Shown piece by piece: positions 1 through 8,400 of a DNA stretch of 64,000 nucleotides (its first letter is position 1; each line of letters begins with the position of its first letter). Origin of the DNA: Candidatus Thiodictyon syntrophicum. Lineage in GTDB: Bacteria; Pseudomonadota; Gammaproteobacteria; Chromatiales; Chromatiaceae. Below the pieces are notes generated by a model. The model saw nothing but the letters and a program-made list of their open reading frames with translations, was not told the origin of the DNA and did no database searches. The position numbers and the translations under genes are program-made. The stretch spans positions 4,799,501-4,863,500 of the forward strand of contig NZ_CP020370.1 of NCBI RefSeq assembly GCF_002813775.1. The letters are read 5' to 3'.

Positions 1-961
1 GCTGGAGAATCCCCAGAGCCACCGCAGGAACCTGTTTTGTCGTGAAGTGGCTGCGAATAAAGTTATGGACAATCCACAACATATCCAATGTTCTTTGCAA
101 ACCAGAAATGCTCTTCGCGTACGTATTCGTTCGGCGGCGATAAGCAGAATTCTTTCGCCGAAATGAAGCGTTCGATGCTTCCAAATGATTAGCATGAATA
201 TCGGCTGGCGTCACATCTTGATCGGTTTCTGGATGCTCCGGATGAGGGGTTTCGTATTTGGGACGCGAGTGCCCCGTTCTATCAGTTCCTTTCCCTTTAT
301 TCTTAAGGCGCACCTTCACACCGCGACGAAGCACTTTCGGTGGGCGGCCGCGTTTTCCGGTTCGCAATACTTCGTGGCAAATTTCAAACAGGAGATTGCC
401 ATACCGACGTTCCCCGTCGGTGACTAGAGTGACATCGCCAGTACGCAGGATGACATCTCTAAGTATTTGTATGGCATATGAAAATAGGCTGCGATCCTTT
501 TTCCCGCACTGAAGCGCCCAGATAAATCGACTTGCCCTTTCCATCAGTACGATCGTCCAGCCTTCACAATCCTCCGGGGGGACATTCCTATTCACTTTCG
601 TATAAAGCTCATCACCTTCGATCAGTTGCTCAATAAAGGTGTGCGTCAGGGCATATATGACCAGCACATCCTTGCAATCGGCCAGGCGACGCTCCCATAG
701 GAGCAACGTATTCTTCGCAATCGCGAAGGCCCGGCAGGCGGCGTTCAAGCCGATCCCCTCAGTGCGCGTTTTGAGCACTTGAATGATGAAGCTGGTCGGT
801 TTCCTGAGCCCCTCGATAAGGGTGGCTTTGGTCTCGGAAAAGAGCCTATTGCAACTTTGACATCGCCACAGCAAACGCGTACCGTTATGACCGGTTTGAT
901 ACGTCTTGTGATGCCGACAATTCTGTGAATTGCAATGAGGGCATGTCCATTGTCCGTTCAA
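1..961 (-). CDS. IS1-like transposase, copy 1 (partial, C-terminus outside window)
   Basis: Minus-strand transposase reading from TTG at 961 leftwards past the window start; 320 codons are visible and the last 16 known from copy 2 are cut off. The N-terminus carries a zinc-ribbon of CPHC...CxxC type (about residues 6-38) and the middle has acidic residues of a DDE-type core, as in IS1/ISNCY-like elements. It catalyses cut/copy and strand transfer of its own element. No disabling change is visible in this part, so it could be a functional source copy. The family name rests on the zinc ribbon plus the 8-bp target duplication seen at copy 2. Confidence 0.8.
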   Translation of the reverse strand, partial: MNGQWTCPHCNSQNCRHHKTYQTGHNGTRLLWRCQSCNRLFSETKATLIEGLRKPTSFIIQVLKTRTEGIGLNAACRAFAIAKNTLLLWERRLADCKDVLVIYALTHTFIEQLIEGDELYTKVNRNVPPEDCEGWTIVLMERASRFIWALQCGKKDRSLFSYAIQILRDVILRTGDVTLVTDGERRYGNLLFEICHEVLRTGKRGRPPKVLRRGVKVRLKNKGKGTDRTGHSRPKYETPHPEHPETDQDVTPADIHANHLEASNASFRRKNSAYRRRTNTYAKSISGLQRTLDMLWIVHNFIRSHFTTKQVPAVALGILQ

Positions 962-1063
962 GAAGTTCTCACTTATTCAAAAAGTGACGGAAACCCGCGC
1001 CGAACTAGATATATTACATATATTTCAATGTCTTGTAAACAGGAATTAAACTGAACCAGTGCC
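1..1063 (-). mobile_element. IS1-like insertion sequence, copy 1 (cut by window start)
   Basis: Positions 1-1063 match 2128-3190 essentially base for base, so this is a second copy of the element at 2028-3190, missing its first 100 bp because the window begins inside it. It shares the right terminal sequence ending AAACTGAACCAGTGCC and then diverges from copy 2. Same orientation as copy 2. Its target duplication cannot be checked because the left end lies outside the window. Confidence 0.9.
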
Positions 1064-1066
1064 GAT

Positions 1067-1116
1067 GGGGTCAGGTCTTGACTTATTCCTCAGGGCATAA
1101 GTCAAGACCTGACCCC
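1067..1116. repeat. REPIN-like perfect hairpin
   Basis: The arms GGGGTCAGGTCTTGACTTA (1067-1085) and its exact reverse complement (1098-1116) enclose a 12-nt loop. The same 19-bp arm bounds the three REP-associated transposase copies further right, so this looks like a non-autonomous hairpin mobilised by that transposase family. Degenerate arms follow at 1117-1165. Confidence 0.8.
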
Positions 1117-1196
1117 TTGCCCCTGTGACCCCTTGCCCCTGCCTTGCCCCGGACCCCTTGCCCTAGAAACCTCTCCTTGGACAACGGAGAATCAAG

Positions 1197-1679
1197 ATGG
1201 CCAAGGTCTACATTGAAACTTCGATCGATTCCTATCTTACAGCCCGGCCATCCAGCAACCTGATCGCCGCTGCTTGGCAAAAGGAGACGACTGATTGGTG
1301 GGAATCTCAACGACACAGGTTTTCCCTTTGCGTATCTGACCTTGTAATAGAGGAAGCAGGGCGGGGAGACAAAGGGGCTGCGAGAAGGCGTCTTGCCAAG
1401 CTGGCCGGCGTAGAGGTTTTGCCACTGAACGAACAGGTCCTTATTTTGTCCAAAGCCCTGATCGGCGAAGGCGGCCTACCCGAGAAAGCAATAGATGACG
1501 CGTTGCACATAGCGATTGCTGCCGTTCATGGTGTCGGCTATCTATTAACCTGGAACTGTCGGCATATCGCCAACGCTGAGACAAGGCCGAAGATCAGAAG
1601 TATATGCCTGACGCACGGCTTCCAGTGCCCGGAAATTGCAACTCCAACTGAGCTTATGGGAGTTACCGAAGATGACTGA
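1197..1679 (+). CDS. PIN-domain protein, probable VapC-like toxin
   Basis: A 160-aa protein starting MAKVYIETSIDSYL. The early acidic position typical of PIN ribonucleases is a Glu here (YIET), followed by the conserved Ser and Asp. Further acidic residues appear in the middle (VIEEA) and late (DDALHIAIA, about residues 101-109), and LLTWNCRHIAN is a hallmark of the large PIN group that keeps a T-W-N core. The family cleaves RNA, usually as the toxin of a type II pair. ATG at 1197 is preceded by GGAG at good spacing. Its stop overlaps the next start (ATGACTGA), so the two genes are translationally coupled. It lies between the two IS1-like copies. Confidence 0.75.
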   Translation: MAKVYIETSIDSYLTARPSSNLIAAAWQKETTDWWESQRHRFSLCVSDLVIEEAGRGDKGAARRRLAKLAGVEVLPLNEQVLILSKALIGEGGLPEKAIDDALHIAIAAVHGVGYLLTWNCRHIANAETRPKIRSICLTHGFQCPEIATPTELMGVTEDD

Positions 1680-1845
1680 TCAGACGCTAAGAGAGCTTTG
1701 GAAAATTAAGGACGATATCGCCAAAGAGCACGGCTACGATTTGGATTCCCTCGTCCGCTACCTCCGTTCCAAACGTACAGCAGGAGATGCTGGTGCTTCC
1801 CGATCCGATCAAAGAGGAGGCGCAGAACACTTGACTAAAGATTAA
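1672..1845 (+). CDS. Small protein coupled to PIN toxin, putative antitoxin
   Basis: A 57-aa protein, MTDQTLRELWKIKDDIA..., whose ATG lies inside the stop region of the PIN gene. The N-terminal half is helical with a pattern often seen in small partners of PIN proteins: helix, then an AKEHGYDLDSLVRYLR segment. The C-terminal 20 residues are low-complexity and end close to the RAYT element boundary at 1853, so the tail may be altered by that insertion. Antitoxin function is inferred from position and coupling, since no DNA-binding motif is clear. Confidence 0.55.
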   Translation: MTDQTLRELWKIKDDIAKEHGYDLDSLVRYLRSKRTAGDAGASRSDQRGGAEHLTKD

Positions 1846-2027
1846 GGGGGATGGGGTCAGGTCTTGACTTATGCCTTTCCTGAACTATCTTTACGATCAT
1901 GGCTAGGCCGTTACGGCTTGAGTTTGCCGGTGCGCTGTACCATGTCACCTCACGCGGTGACGGACGGGAGGACATTTTTCGGGCCGTCGGGGACCGGCGG
2001 GTGTTTGTCGACGTGCTCGCGGGCGTG

Positions 2028-3190
2028 GGCACTGGTTCAGTTTGGTTCTTCCTTATCCTTATGTTTTTGTAGTATTTTTATAACCTGGGCTGTCGAACTC
2101 TAAGGACCTCATCCCACGAGAGTCCCTGCTGGAGAATCCCCAGAGCCACCGCAGGAACCTGTTTTGTCGTGAAGTGGCTGCGAATAAAGTTATGGACAAT
2201 CCACAACATATCCAATGTTCTTTGCAAACCAGAAATGCTCTTCGCGTACGTATTCGTTCGGCGGCGATAAGCAGAATTCTTTCGCCGAAATGAAGCGTTC
2301 GATGCTTCCAAATGATTAGCATGAATATCGGCTGGCGTCACATCTTGATCGGTTTCTGGATGCTCCGGATGAGGGGTTTCGTATTTGGGACGCGAGTGCC
2401 CCGTTCTATCAGTTCCTTTCCCTTTATTCTTAAGGCGCACCTTCACACCGCGACGAAGCACTTTCGGTGGGCGGCCGCGTTTTCCGGTTCGCAATACTTC
2501 GTGGCAAATTTCAAACAGGAGATTGCCATACCGACGTTCCCCGTCGGTGACTAGAGTGACATCGCCAGTACGCAGGATGACATCTCTAAGTATTTGTATG
2601 GCATATGAAAATAGGCTGCGATCCTTTTTCCCGCACTGAAGCGCCCAGATAAATCGACTTGCCCTTTCCATCAGTACGATCGTCCAGCCTTCACAATCCT
2701 CCGGGGGGACATTCCTATTCACTTTCGTATAAAGCTCATCACCTTCGATCAGTTGCTCAATAAAGGTGTGCGTCAGGGCATATATGACCAGCACATCCTT
2801 GCAATCGGCCAGGCGACGCTCCCATAGGAGCAACGTATTCTTCGCAATCGCGAAGGCCCGGCAGGCGGCGTTCAAGCCGATCCCCTCAGTGCGCGTTTTG
2901 AGCACTTGAATGATGAAGCTGGTCGGTTTCCTGAGCCCCTCGATAAGGGTGGCTTTGGTCTCGGAAAAGAGCCTATTGCAACTTTGACATCGCCACAGCA
3001 AACGCGTACCGTTATGACCGGTTTGATACGTCTTGTGATGCCGACAATTCTGTGAATTGCAATGAGGGCATGTCCATTGTCCGTTCAAGAAGTTCTCACT
3101 TATTCAAAAAGTGACGGAAACCCGCGCCGAACTAGATATATTACATATATTTCAATGTCTTGTAAACAGGAATTAAACTGAACCAGTGCC
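2028..3190 (-). mobile_element. Complete IS1-like insertion sequence, copy 2
   Basis: The 1163-bp element has terminal inverted repeats beginning GGCACTGGTTCAGTTT (16 bp, left at 2028, right ending 3190). It is flanked by an 8-bp target duplication, CGGGCGTG (2020-2027 and 3191-3198). The uninterrupted target sequence is visible in RAYT copies B and C, which makes both ends certain. An 8-bp duplication agrees with IS1-family behaviour. Confidence 0.95.
2078..3088 (-). CDS. IS1-like transposase, copy 2 (complete)
   Basis: 336 aa from a TTG start (MNGQWTCPHCNSQNC...) to a stop 50 bp inside the left inverted repeat. The N-terminal zinc-ribbon has two CxxC pairs (about residues 7-37). A helical linker follows, then a DDE-type integrase core with acidic motifs near EGDELYT and TDGERRYG, and a C-terminal basic region. 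It mobilises the surrounding element. No frameshift is seen, and the near-identity with copy 1 means recent transposition. An ATG start is absent in this frame near the end of the element, so the TTG is chosen by position. Confidence 0.85.
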   Translation of the reverse strand: MNGQWTCPHCNSQNCRHHKTYQTGHNGTRLLWRCQSCNRLFSETKATLIEGLRKPTSFIIQVLKTRTEGIGLNAACRAFAIAKNTLLLWERRLADCKDVLVIYALTHTFIEQLIEGDELYTKVNRNVPPEDCEGWTIVLMERASRFIWALQCGKKDRSLFSYAIQILRDVILRTGDVTLVTDGERRYGNLLFEICHEVLRTGKRGRPPKVLRRGVKVRLKNKGKGTDRTGHSRPKYETPHPEHPETDQDVTPADIHANHLEASNASFRRKNSAYRRRTNTYAKSISGLQRTLDMLWIVHNFIRSHFTTKQVPAVALGILQQGLSWDEVLRVRQPRL

Positions 3191-3692
3191 CGGGCGTGTG
3201 GGGACGGTTTAATTGGATCATCCACGCCTACTGCCTGATGACCAACCATTACCATCTCCTCGGGCAAGGGACAACCTTCGCCCTGGGAGCACCTCAAGCA
3301 GCAGGTCTATCTGGGCTCAGACGCCTTCGTGGAGGCCATGCAACGCAAGGTCCCGCACGACCGCGACCTGCGCGAAGTGCCCCAAGCCAAACGTCGGCCC
3401 GTCCCGCGATCGTTGGCGGAATACGACCAGACGCATGCGGATCGAGATCAGGCGATCAAGGCCGCCTACGCCAGCGGCGGGTATACCATGCAGGAAATTG
3501 GCGACTACTTCGCGCTGCATCAGTCGCGTATCAGCAAGATCGTCTGCGGTCTACCTCGGCGTAGCGGCGAGGAATAAGTCAAGACCTGACCCCATCCGCG
3601 CCCATGAGTCAAGACCTGACCCCATCCGCATGCATCCGCATGACCCCATCCGCATAAAGACGCCAAAGGCGGGCACATCGGAAGAAGAAGAT

Positions 3693-4205
3693 ATGGCAAA
3701 AGGCGAGACAAGTAAATCGACACAGGTGCCGGCGGCACTCCAGGGTCACTATGACGAGATCATCACGCTCACCGATGAATTCTGCAAGCAACATTTGAAC
3801 AAGGAGTATCGGGATCTCTGCCGGCTCCTCACGGCTAAGTTGTGCCGCAAGCGTCCATCACCGTTAGTCACCGGCAAACCCCAGACGTGGGCCTGTGGGA
3901 TCGTCTACGCGATGGGTCGAGTCAACTTCCTGTTCGACAAAAGTCAGAAACCGTACATGCGGGCGGATGACTTATGCTCACACTTCGGCCTCAGCGCGAG
4001 CACAGGATCGGCGAAATCCACGGCGATCATGAAGATATTAAACTCGGGACAGGCCGATCCCGAGTGGACTCTTCCGAGCCAGCTCGCAAATAACCCAATG
4101 GCTTGGTTTATCCGGGTAAATGGCTTTCTCATGGACGCTCGACAAGCGCCTCGTGAGGTACAAGAGGAAGCCTTTCGGCTTGGCCTGATCCCGTATCTGC
4201 CATGA
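3693..4205 (+). CDS. DUF6398-type protein
   Basis: A 170-aa protein (MAKGETSKSTQVP...) with a conserved core: an alpha-helical start, then EYRDLCRLLTAKLCRKRPSP, then WACGIVYAMGRVNFLFD and a helix-turn-helix-like stretch around LCSHFGLSASTGSAKS. I recognise this as the DUF6398 pattern; its biochemical role is unknown. ATG at 3693 is preceded by GAAGAAG. The frame is open much further upstream, but that part is RAYT-copy-A debris, so the downstream ATG is chosen. It sits between RAYT elements A and B, and so may have been carried in or simply flanked by them. Confidence 0.7.
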   Translation: MAKGETSKSTQVPAALQGHYDEIITLTDEFCKQHLNKEYRDLCRLLTAKLCRKRPSPLVTGKPQTWACGIVYAMGRVNFLFDKSQKPYMRADDLCSHFGLSASTGSAKSTAIMKILNSGQADPEWTLPSQLANNPMAWFIRVNGFLMDARQAPREVQEEAFRLGLIPYLP

Positions 4206-4317
4206 GCGAAAAGTCGAAGAGGCCCTTGCCCCCGCGCGAGGGGATGGGGTCGGGGATTGGGTCACGGGGATGGGGTCAGGTCTTGACTTATGCCTTTCCT
4301 GAACTATCTTTACGCTC

Positions 4318-4571
4318 ATGGCTAGGCCGTTACGACTTGAGTTTGCCGGCGCGCTGTACCATGTCACCTCACGCGGTGACGGACGGGAGGACATTTTTCG
4401 GGCCGTCGGGGACCGGCGGGTGTTTGTCGACGTGCTCGCGGGCGTGTGGGGACGGTTTAATTGGATCATCCACGCCTACTGCCTGATGACCAACCATTAC
4501 CATCCCCTCGTGGAGACGCCGGACGGGAATCTCGGCAAAGGCATGCGGGAACTCAACGGAGTTTACACGAG
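4318..4571 (+). pseudogene. RAYT transposase copy B, N-terminal fragment
   Basis: Begins MARPLRLEFAGALYHVTSRG and follows copies A and C closely through NHYH (catalytic metal region) to NGVYT near 4571. There homology stops abruptly at AGGCTCCAGGGTCAAGG and unrelated sequence begins. The catalytic tyrosine region and C-terminus are absent. The left arm is intact at 4272-4290; only a partial right arm (CAAGACCTGACCCC, ending 4658) remains. This copy shows the intact target of the IS1-like element. Confidence 0.85.
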
Positions 4572-4679
4572 GCTCCAGGGTCAAGGCTCCAGGGTCAGGT
4601 CGTGCAATCATGCATTCCGCCGTCTTGTAGCCGATGCTGGATTGCAAGACCTGACCCCTTATTTTTCTTATTTTTCTCC

Positions 4680-4892
4680 CTCGCAAAGTGCCCTCAGTGT
4701 AATGCTTTTGTTCAAGAGGATCGCTTGGTCAGTCATATCCAGCGGGTTCATGTTCTTCGTACACCGAAGAAAAGGTCTCAGCAAGGGATCGGTGGCTGGA
4801 CATCCCAGACTAATTCATCGTTCCGAAAATGTATGGTATGCGGAAGGCCAGCAATCCCCGGTGATAACGTCTGCTACACTCACTCTCGATAA
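4680..4892 (+). pseudogene. C-terminal fragment of a small zinc-binding protein
   Basis: The open frame reads LAKCPQCNAFVQEDRLVSHI, then QRVHVL, and ends with CMVCGRPAIPGDNVCYTHSR. The C-x2-C...H-x4-H pattern plus a second C-x2-C...C-x2-H set look like two small zinc-binding motifs. There is no start codon in frame, and the left edge abuts the end of RAYT copy B, so the N-terminus was probably lost by that insertion or deletion. Function unknown. Confidence 0.5.
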
Positions 4893-4915
4893 CGCTTTGT
4901 AGGAAGATATGACCG

Positions 4916-5170
4916 ATGCCTGAGATATCCCGATTTTATGGAATAGTTATCAGAATGTATTTGATCGACCGGGAGCATCCGCCGAAACACATTCATATCA
5001 AGTATGGCGAACATGAAGCCGCCATGGAACTGGTGAATCTTAACGTCATTGAGGGCGACCTTCCGAAAAAGTGTCGCCAGCTAGTTCGGGAATGGGCAGA
5101 GATTCACCAGAAAGAGCTGATAGAAATGTGGGAGACGCAAGATTTCCACTCCATTCAACCTCTGGAGTAA
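4916..5170 (+). CDS. DUF4160 protein, putative toxin-antitoxin component
   Basis: An 84-aa protein starting MPEISRFYGIVIRMYL with the typical DUF4160 core: HPPKHIHIKYGEHEA, a short beta-rich stretch, then LVREWAEIHQKELIEMW near the C-terminus. DUF4160 genes are repeatedly found just upstream of DUF2442 genes, as here (3-nt gap), and the pair is generally regarded as a candidate type II toxin-antitoxin module. Which member is toxic is not established. The gene is complete and shows no damage, in contrast to its RAYT-littered surroundings. Confidence 0.85.
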   Translation: MPEISRFYGIVIRMYLIDREHPPKHIHIKYGEHEAAMELVNLNVIEGDLPKKCRQLVREWAEIHQKELIEMWETQDFHSIQPLE

Positions 5171-5173
5171 CGT

Positions 5174-5404
5174 ATGAAGCTAAAGCATTTCGAGCATCAA
5201 GATGCGTATCGGTTCTTGCTAACATTCGAGAACGGGGAAATAAGAGACGTTGATCTTCTGAATTTGGTCGGTCAGCATGTCGCTGAGGATCTCTTGCATA
5301 CTGCACGTATAGATCCTGAGTGGGGATGCTTAGAATTCTTAAATGGCAGTGTAGATGTAGAACCTAGGACACTTTACCGGTATGCCAACGCTATTGAAAA
5401 CTAG
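5174..5404 (+). CDS. DUF2442 protein, putative toxin-antitoxin partner
   Basis: 76 aa, MKLKHFEHQDAYRFLLTFEN..., with the DUF2442 pattern: a beta-strand pair ending in LTFENGEIRDVDL, then a short helix, and a closing segment WGCLEFLNGSVDVEPRTLYRYA. It follows the DUF4160 gene by 3 nt, so both are surely one transcript. DUF2442 proteins are small and predicted to act as DNA- or partner-binding antitoxins; this remains inference. It is complete, with an ordinary ATG start. Confidence 0.85.
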   Translation: MKLKHFEHQDAYRFLLTFENGEIRDVDLLNLVGQHVAEDLLHTARIDPEWGCLEFLNGSVDVEPRTLYRYANAIEN

Positions 5405-5550
5405 AAGGCAGCATGAAATATTCCGCGACCCGAACAAGGGGGATAAGGGGATAAAGAAAAGGGGTCAGTACCGAATAGCACTGACTTAAGCTAATTCTCC
5501 ATTTAAATCTTACTGTTATGCCTGACGACCCGATGCAGTTCTGTGCCCTT

Positions 5551-5788
5551 TCACTTCGCTTTCTTGGGGTGCCCGTGGAGTCGAACGTCCTGCCGGGCCA
5601 GTGCCCGGGGCTCCATAAGCAGCGGGAAGTTGCGCGGTCGTCGTTTCAGTGCCCGTGGCTCGATGCGGCCGGGACGCAGACCGACCCGCTGCTCAGCCAT
5701 CATGACCAGCAAGGCCATCAGATCGGACGCCGTGGCGAGGGCGTCGCGGTACGGTTGCCACAGGGTCCACAGTTGCACGGCGGGGGAT
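5551..5788 (-). pseudogene. C-terminal remnant of an IS4-type transposase
   Basis: The minus-strand frame ends GRIEPRALKRRPRNFPLLM, then EPRALARQDVRLHGHPKKAK. This is the distinctive carboxy-terminus (RRPKxxPLL... and HGHPKK) of a large group of IS4-family DDE transposases. Only about 75 residues survive; the rest was replaced where RAYT element C begins (5789). Non-functional. Confidence 0.8.
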
Positions 5789-5834
5789 GGGGTCAGGTCT
5801 TGACTTATGCCTTTCCTGAACTCTCTTTACGCTC

Positions 5835-6688
5835 ATGGCTAGGCCGTTATGACTTGAGTTTGCCGGTGCGCTGTACCATGTCACCTCACGCGGTGACGGA
5901 CGGGAGGACATTTTTCGGGCCGTCGGGGACCGGCGGGTGTTTGTCGACGTGCTCGCGGGCGTGTGGGGACGGTTTAATTGGATCATCCACGCCTACTGCC
6001 TGATGACCAACCATTACCATCTCCTCGTGGAGACGCCGGACGGGAATCTCGGCAAAGGCATGCGGGAACTCAACGGAGTTTACACGCAACGGTCCAATCG
6101 GGTCTGCCAAAGGGTGGGCACGTCTTCCAGGGGCGGTATAAGGCGATTCTGGTGCAGAAGGAAGCCTACCTTCTCGAAGTCGCGCGGTACTTGGTCCTCA
6201 ACCCGGTCCGCGCGCGCATGGTTCGAGCGGCGAGCGATTACCCTTGGAGCAGTTATCGGGCCATGACCGGCGAGGACCCGGCCCCCGAGTGGCTGGAAAC
6301 GCGCGCGATCCTGGCGGCGTTCGGCCAGACCGAAGCGCAAGCCGTGGAGGGTTACCAGTCCTTCATCGCCGCGGGCAAGGGACAACCTTCGCCCTGGGAG
6401 CACCTCAAGCAGCAGGTCTATCTGGGCTCGGACGCCTTCGTGGAGGCCATGCAACGCAAGGTCCCGCACGACCGCGACCTGCGCGAAGTGCCCCAAGCCA
6501 AACGTCGGCCGGTCCCGCGATCGTTGGCGGAATACGACCAGACGCATGCGGATCGGGATCAAGCGATCAAGGCCGCCTACGCCAGCGGCGGGTATACAAT
6601 GCAGGAAATTGGCGACTACTTCGCGCTGCATCAGTCGCGGATCAGCAAGATCGTCTGCGGTGTACCTCGGCGTAGCGGCGAGGAATAA
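5835..6688 (+). pseudogene. RAYT transposase copy C, full length but with nonsense and frameshift
   Basis: This is the most complete of the three copies. It starts at ATG 5835, but codon 6 is TGA where copies A and B have CGG/CGA. Further on the frame slips near 6105-6115, so that NGVYTQRSNRVCQRVG continues in another frame as GHVFQGRYKAILVQKEAYLL, which includes the YKAI catalytic-tyrosine region. The C-terminus (VRARMV, SYRAM, GYTMQEIGDYFALHQSRI) is intact to 6688. It is bounded by GGGGTCAGGTCTTGACTTA at 5789-5807 and a slightly degenerate inverse at 6686-6704. Y1 transposases nick single-stranded DNA at REP hairpins; this copy is dead without suppression. Confidence 0.9.
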
Positions 6689-6795
6689 GTCAAGGCGTGA
6701 CCCCATCCGTGGCGTGACCCTGTCCGTGGCGCCGGGCACGGTTCCCCAGGACCACGCCCCTTGTCGCGCCGACTACGCCTGCCTACACTGCCAAC

Positions 6796-7728
6796 ATGCG
6801 CCATCCCATCGATCCCAAGGTTGACTGCGTCTTCAAGGCCCTGCTGGGGGCCGAGTCCAATCGTGACCTGCTGATCCATTTCCTCAACGCCGTCCTGGGT
6901 GCCGAGCTGTCCCGTCCGATCGTCGCGGTGGAGATCCTGAACCCCTATAATGAAAAGGAATTCCTCGATGACAAGCTCACCGTCGTCGACATCAAGGCCC
7001 GCGACGCGACGGGGCAACTGTTCCAGGTCGAGATCCAATTGCTCAATCACCGCGACCTGCCGGCGCGCATCCTCTACGGCTGGGCCGCCCTCTATCGCGG
7101 CCAGATCAAGGAGGGCGAGAGCTACCGCAAGCTACGCCCCACCTACGCCATCTGGCTGCTGGGTCAAACCCTGCTGCCGGAGGTCCCGGCGTACGCCCAC
7201 GAGTTCCGGTTGCGCGACCGGCACGGTCGCGTCTTTCTGGACCACGGCGGCATCTGGCTGCTGGAACTGAGCAAATTCGCCGCCGACGCGGTCGAAACCG
7301 AGCAGCAGCGCTGGCTGAAGTTCTTCAACGAGGCGGAGCGCCTGGACGAGGACGCCCTACCGGCCTGGATGCAGACCCAAGAGATGAGGCGAGCGATGAA
7401 CACACTGAAGGCATTTTCCGAGCAAGAGCACGCCTACCACGCCTACCAGGCGCGGCAGGACTATCTGCGCGAACAGCAGAGCATCCAGCTCGAATTCGAC
7501 GACCTGCGCGCGGAGGTCGAACAGGCGCGGGCGGACGTGGATCAAGAGCGGGCGGCGAAGGACCAGGCGCGGGCGGACGCGGAGCAGGAGCGGGCGGCCA
7601 AGGAGCAGGCGCGTGCCGACGCGGAGCAGGAGCGGGCCGCCAAGGACGAAGCCTTGGCCGAGATCGAGCGGCTGAAGCGCTTGCTCGCCGACCAGCCGGA
7701 ACCGTCTGACCCCGAGACGCGGCAGTGA
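6796..7728 (+). CDS. Rpn-family PD-(D/E)XK nuclease (recombination-promoting / putative transposase)
   Basis: 310 aa. The N-terminal two thirds show the Rpn nuclease pattern: MRHPIDPKVDCVFKALLG, then LDDKLTVVDIKARDATGQLFQVEIQL, where the Asp and the Glu of VEIQ are the PD-(D/E)XK residues, followed by RILYGWAALYRGQI. Rpn proteins make double-strand nicks and promote RecA-independent recombination. The C-terminal 80 residues are a strongly charged coiled coil built from an almost perfect 14-residue repeat (QARADAEQERAAKD, about residues 250-290), encoded by 42-bp DNA repeats that could vary in number. A second Rpn gene lies at 43556. Confidence 0.85.
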   Translation: MRHPIDPKVDCVFKALLGAESNRDLLIHFLNAVLGAELSRPIVAVEILNPYNEKEFLDDKLTVVDIKARDATGQLFQVEIQLLNHRDLPARILYGWAALYRGQIKEGESYRKLRPTYAIWLLGQTLLPEVPAYAHEFRLRDRHGRVFLDHGGIWLLELSKFAADAVETEQQRWLKFFNEAERLDEDALPAWMQTQEMRRAMNTLKAFSEQEHAYHAYQARQDYLREQQSIQLEFDDLRAEVEQARADVDQERAAKDQARADAEQERAAKEQARADAEQERAAKDEALAEIERLKRLLADQPEPSDPETRQ

Positions 7729-8080
7729 TTTCGGGTGGGTGGGGTCAGGTCTAGCGGGTGGGTGGGGTCAGGTCTTGCCTTTTGCCCCGGGAATGAAGAA
7801 CCGAACAAGCGGGCTCAACAGTGAGCGTGGGCCTTGATCATCGTTCCGGCCAGCGCCGCTCACCCCTGGTCCAGGAATTTCTCTCACGGAGACACAGAGA
7901 CACGGAGAAAGACACGTCCGGATCTCTGCGGGACAATACCACGGTTTCCTTTCTCGAGCAGGACCGTAGGGCGGATCCCTGCCGGGCGATCCGCCATCGC
8001 CCGCGCACCGGGATGGCGGAACCGCTATCGGGTTCCGCCTTATACGGGCTCAAACCATTATCGATGCGTGGCTTAGTCAC

Positions 8081-8332
8081 ATGCTTGCGATTGAGATCGA
8101 CACCGAAATTGCCCCCGACCGCGCCATTCATGTGCAGCTTCCCCAGGGGATACCTGCCACGCGGGCGCGTGTGATTGTGCTTTACGAGAGTGACGACATG
8201 TCGCGGTTGGACCCTGAAGGCCAGCATGGAAATCTCGATGACTTCCTGGCGGCGCTCCCACGCAATACCCTAGGGCGTGATCGCGAGGAGATCGCGGCCT
8301 TGGTCGAGGCCGAGCGGGCAAGTTGGGATTGA
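8081..8332 (+). CDS. Antitoxin-like protein (VapB-type partner of a PIN toxin), left copy
   Basis: An 83-aa protein (MLAIEIDTEIAPDRAIHVQL...) nearly identical to the one at 10414. It has a short N-terminal beta region, a VIVLYES strand and an acidic helical C-terminus ending EEIAALVEAERASWD. This is the usual shape of small antitoxins encoded just upstream of PIN-domain toxins, with the toxin start 2 nt after the stop, as here. The toxin is reduced to a stub, so this copy is an orphan. Confidence 0.65.
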   Translation: MLAIEIDTEIAPDRAIHVQLPQGIPATRARVIVLYESDDMSRLDPEGQHGNLDDFLAALPRNTLGRDREEIAALVEAERASWD

Positions 8333-8334
8333 CC

Positions 8335-8400
8335 ATGACGCGTATCTTCCTCGACGCCTGCATCGTTATCGACCGGTTCGAGGCCAAGCCCGAGCAGTAG
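8335..8400 (+). pseudogene. VapC-like toxin stub, left copy
   Basis: ATG at 8335 opens MTRIFLDACIVIDRFEAKPEQ and stops at TAG. This is the first 21 residues of a PIN-domain toxin (FLDACIVI carries the first catalytic Asp). The remaining ~110 residues are gone; the sequence that follows belongs to an unrelated gene. Confidence 0.75.

Larger units (their letters stand above)
1899..3577 (+). pseudogene. REP-associated tyrosine transposase (RAYT), copy A, broken by IS1-like element and internal deletion
   Basis: The frame begins MARPLRLEFAGALYHVTSRG at 1899, the usual start of Y1_Tnp/RAYT proteins. After 43 codons it is interrupted by the IS at 2028-3190. The gene resumes at 3199 with WGRFNWIIHAYCLMTNHYH, which holds the HxH-like metal motif region. 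It then jumps after 3261 to sequence matching the C-terminal part, because the segment present at about 6028-6374 in copy C is missing, and this shifts the frame. The C-terminal helix-turn-helix-like region (GYTMQEIGDYFALHQSRISKIV) is still readable to the stop at 3577. The element is bounded by inverted GGGGTCAGGTCTTGACTTA arms at 1853-1871 and 3575-3593. Clearly dead. Confidence 0.9.

Noticed and set aside
1-3190. Composite transposon formed by the two IS1-like copies
   Set aside because: Copy 2 has its own 8-bp target duplication on both sides, so it inserted separately; nothing shows that the copies move together.
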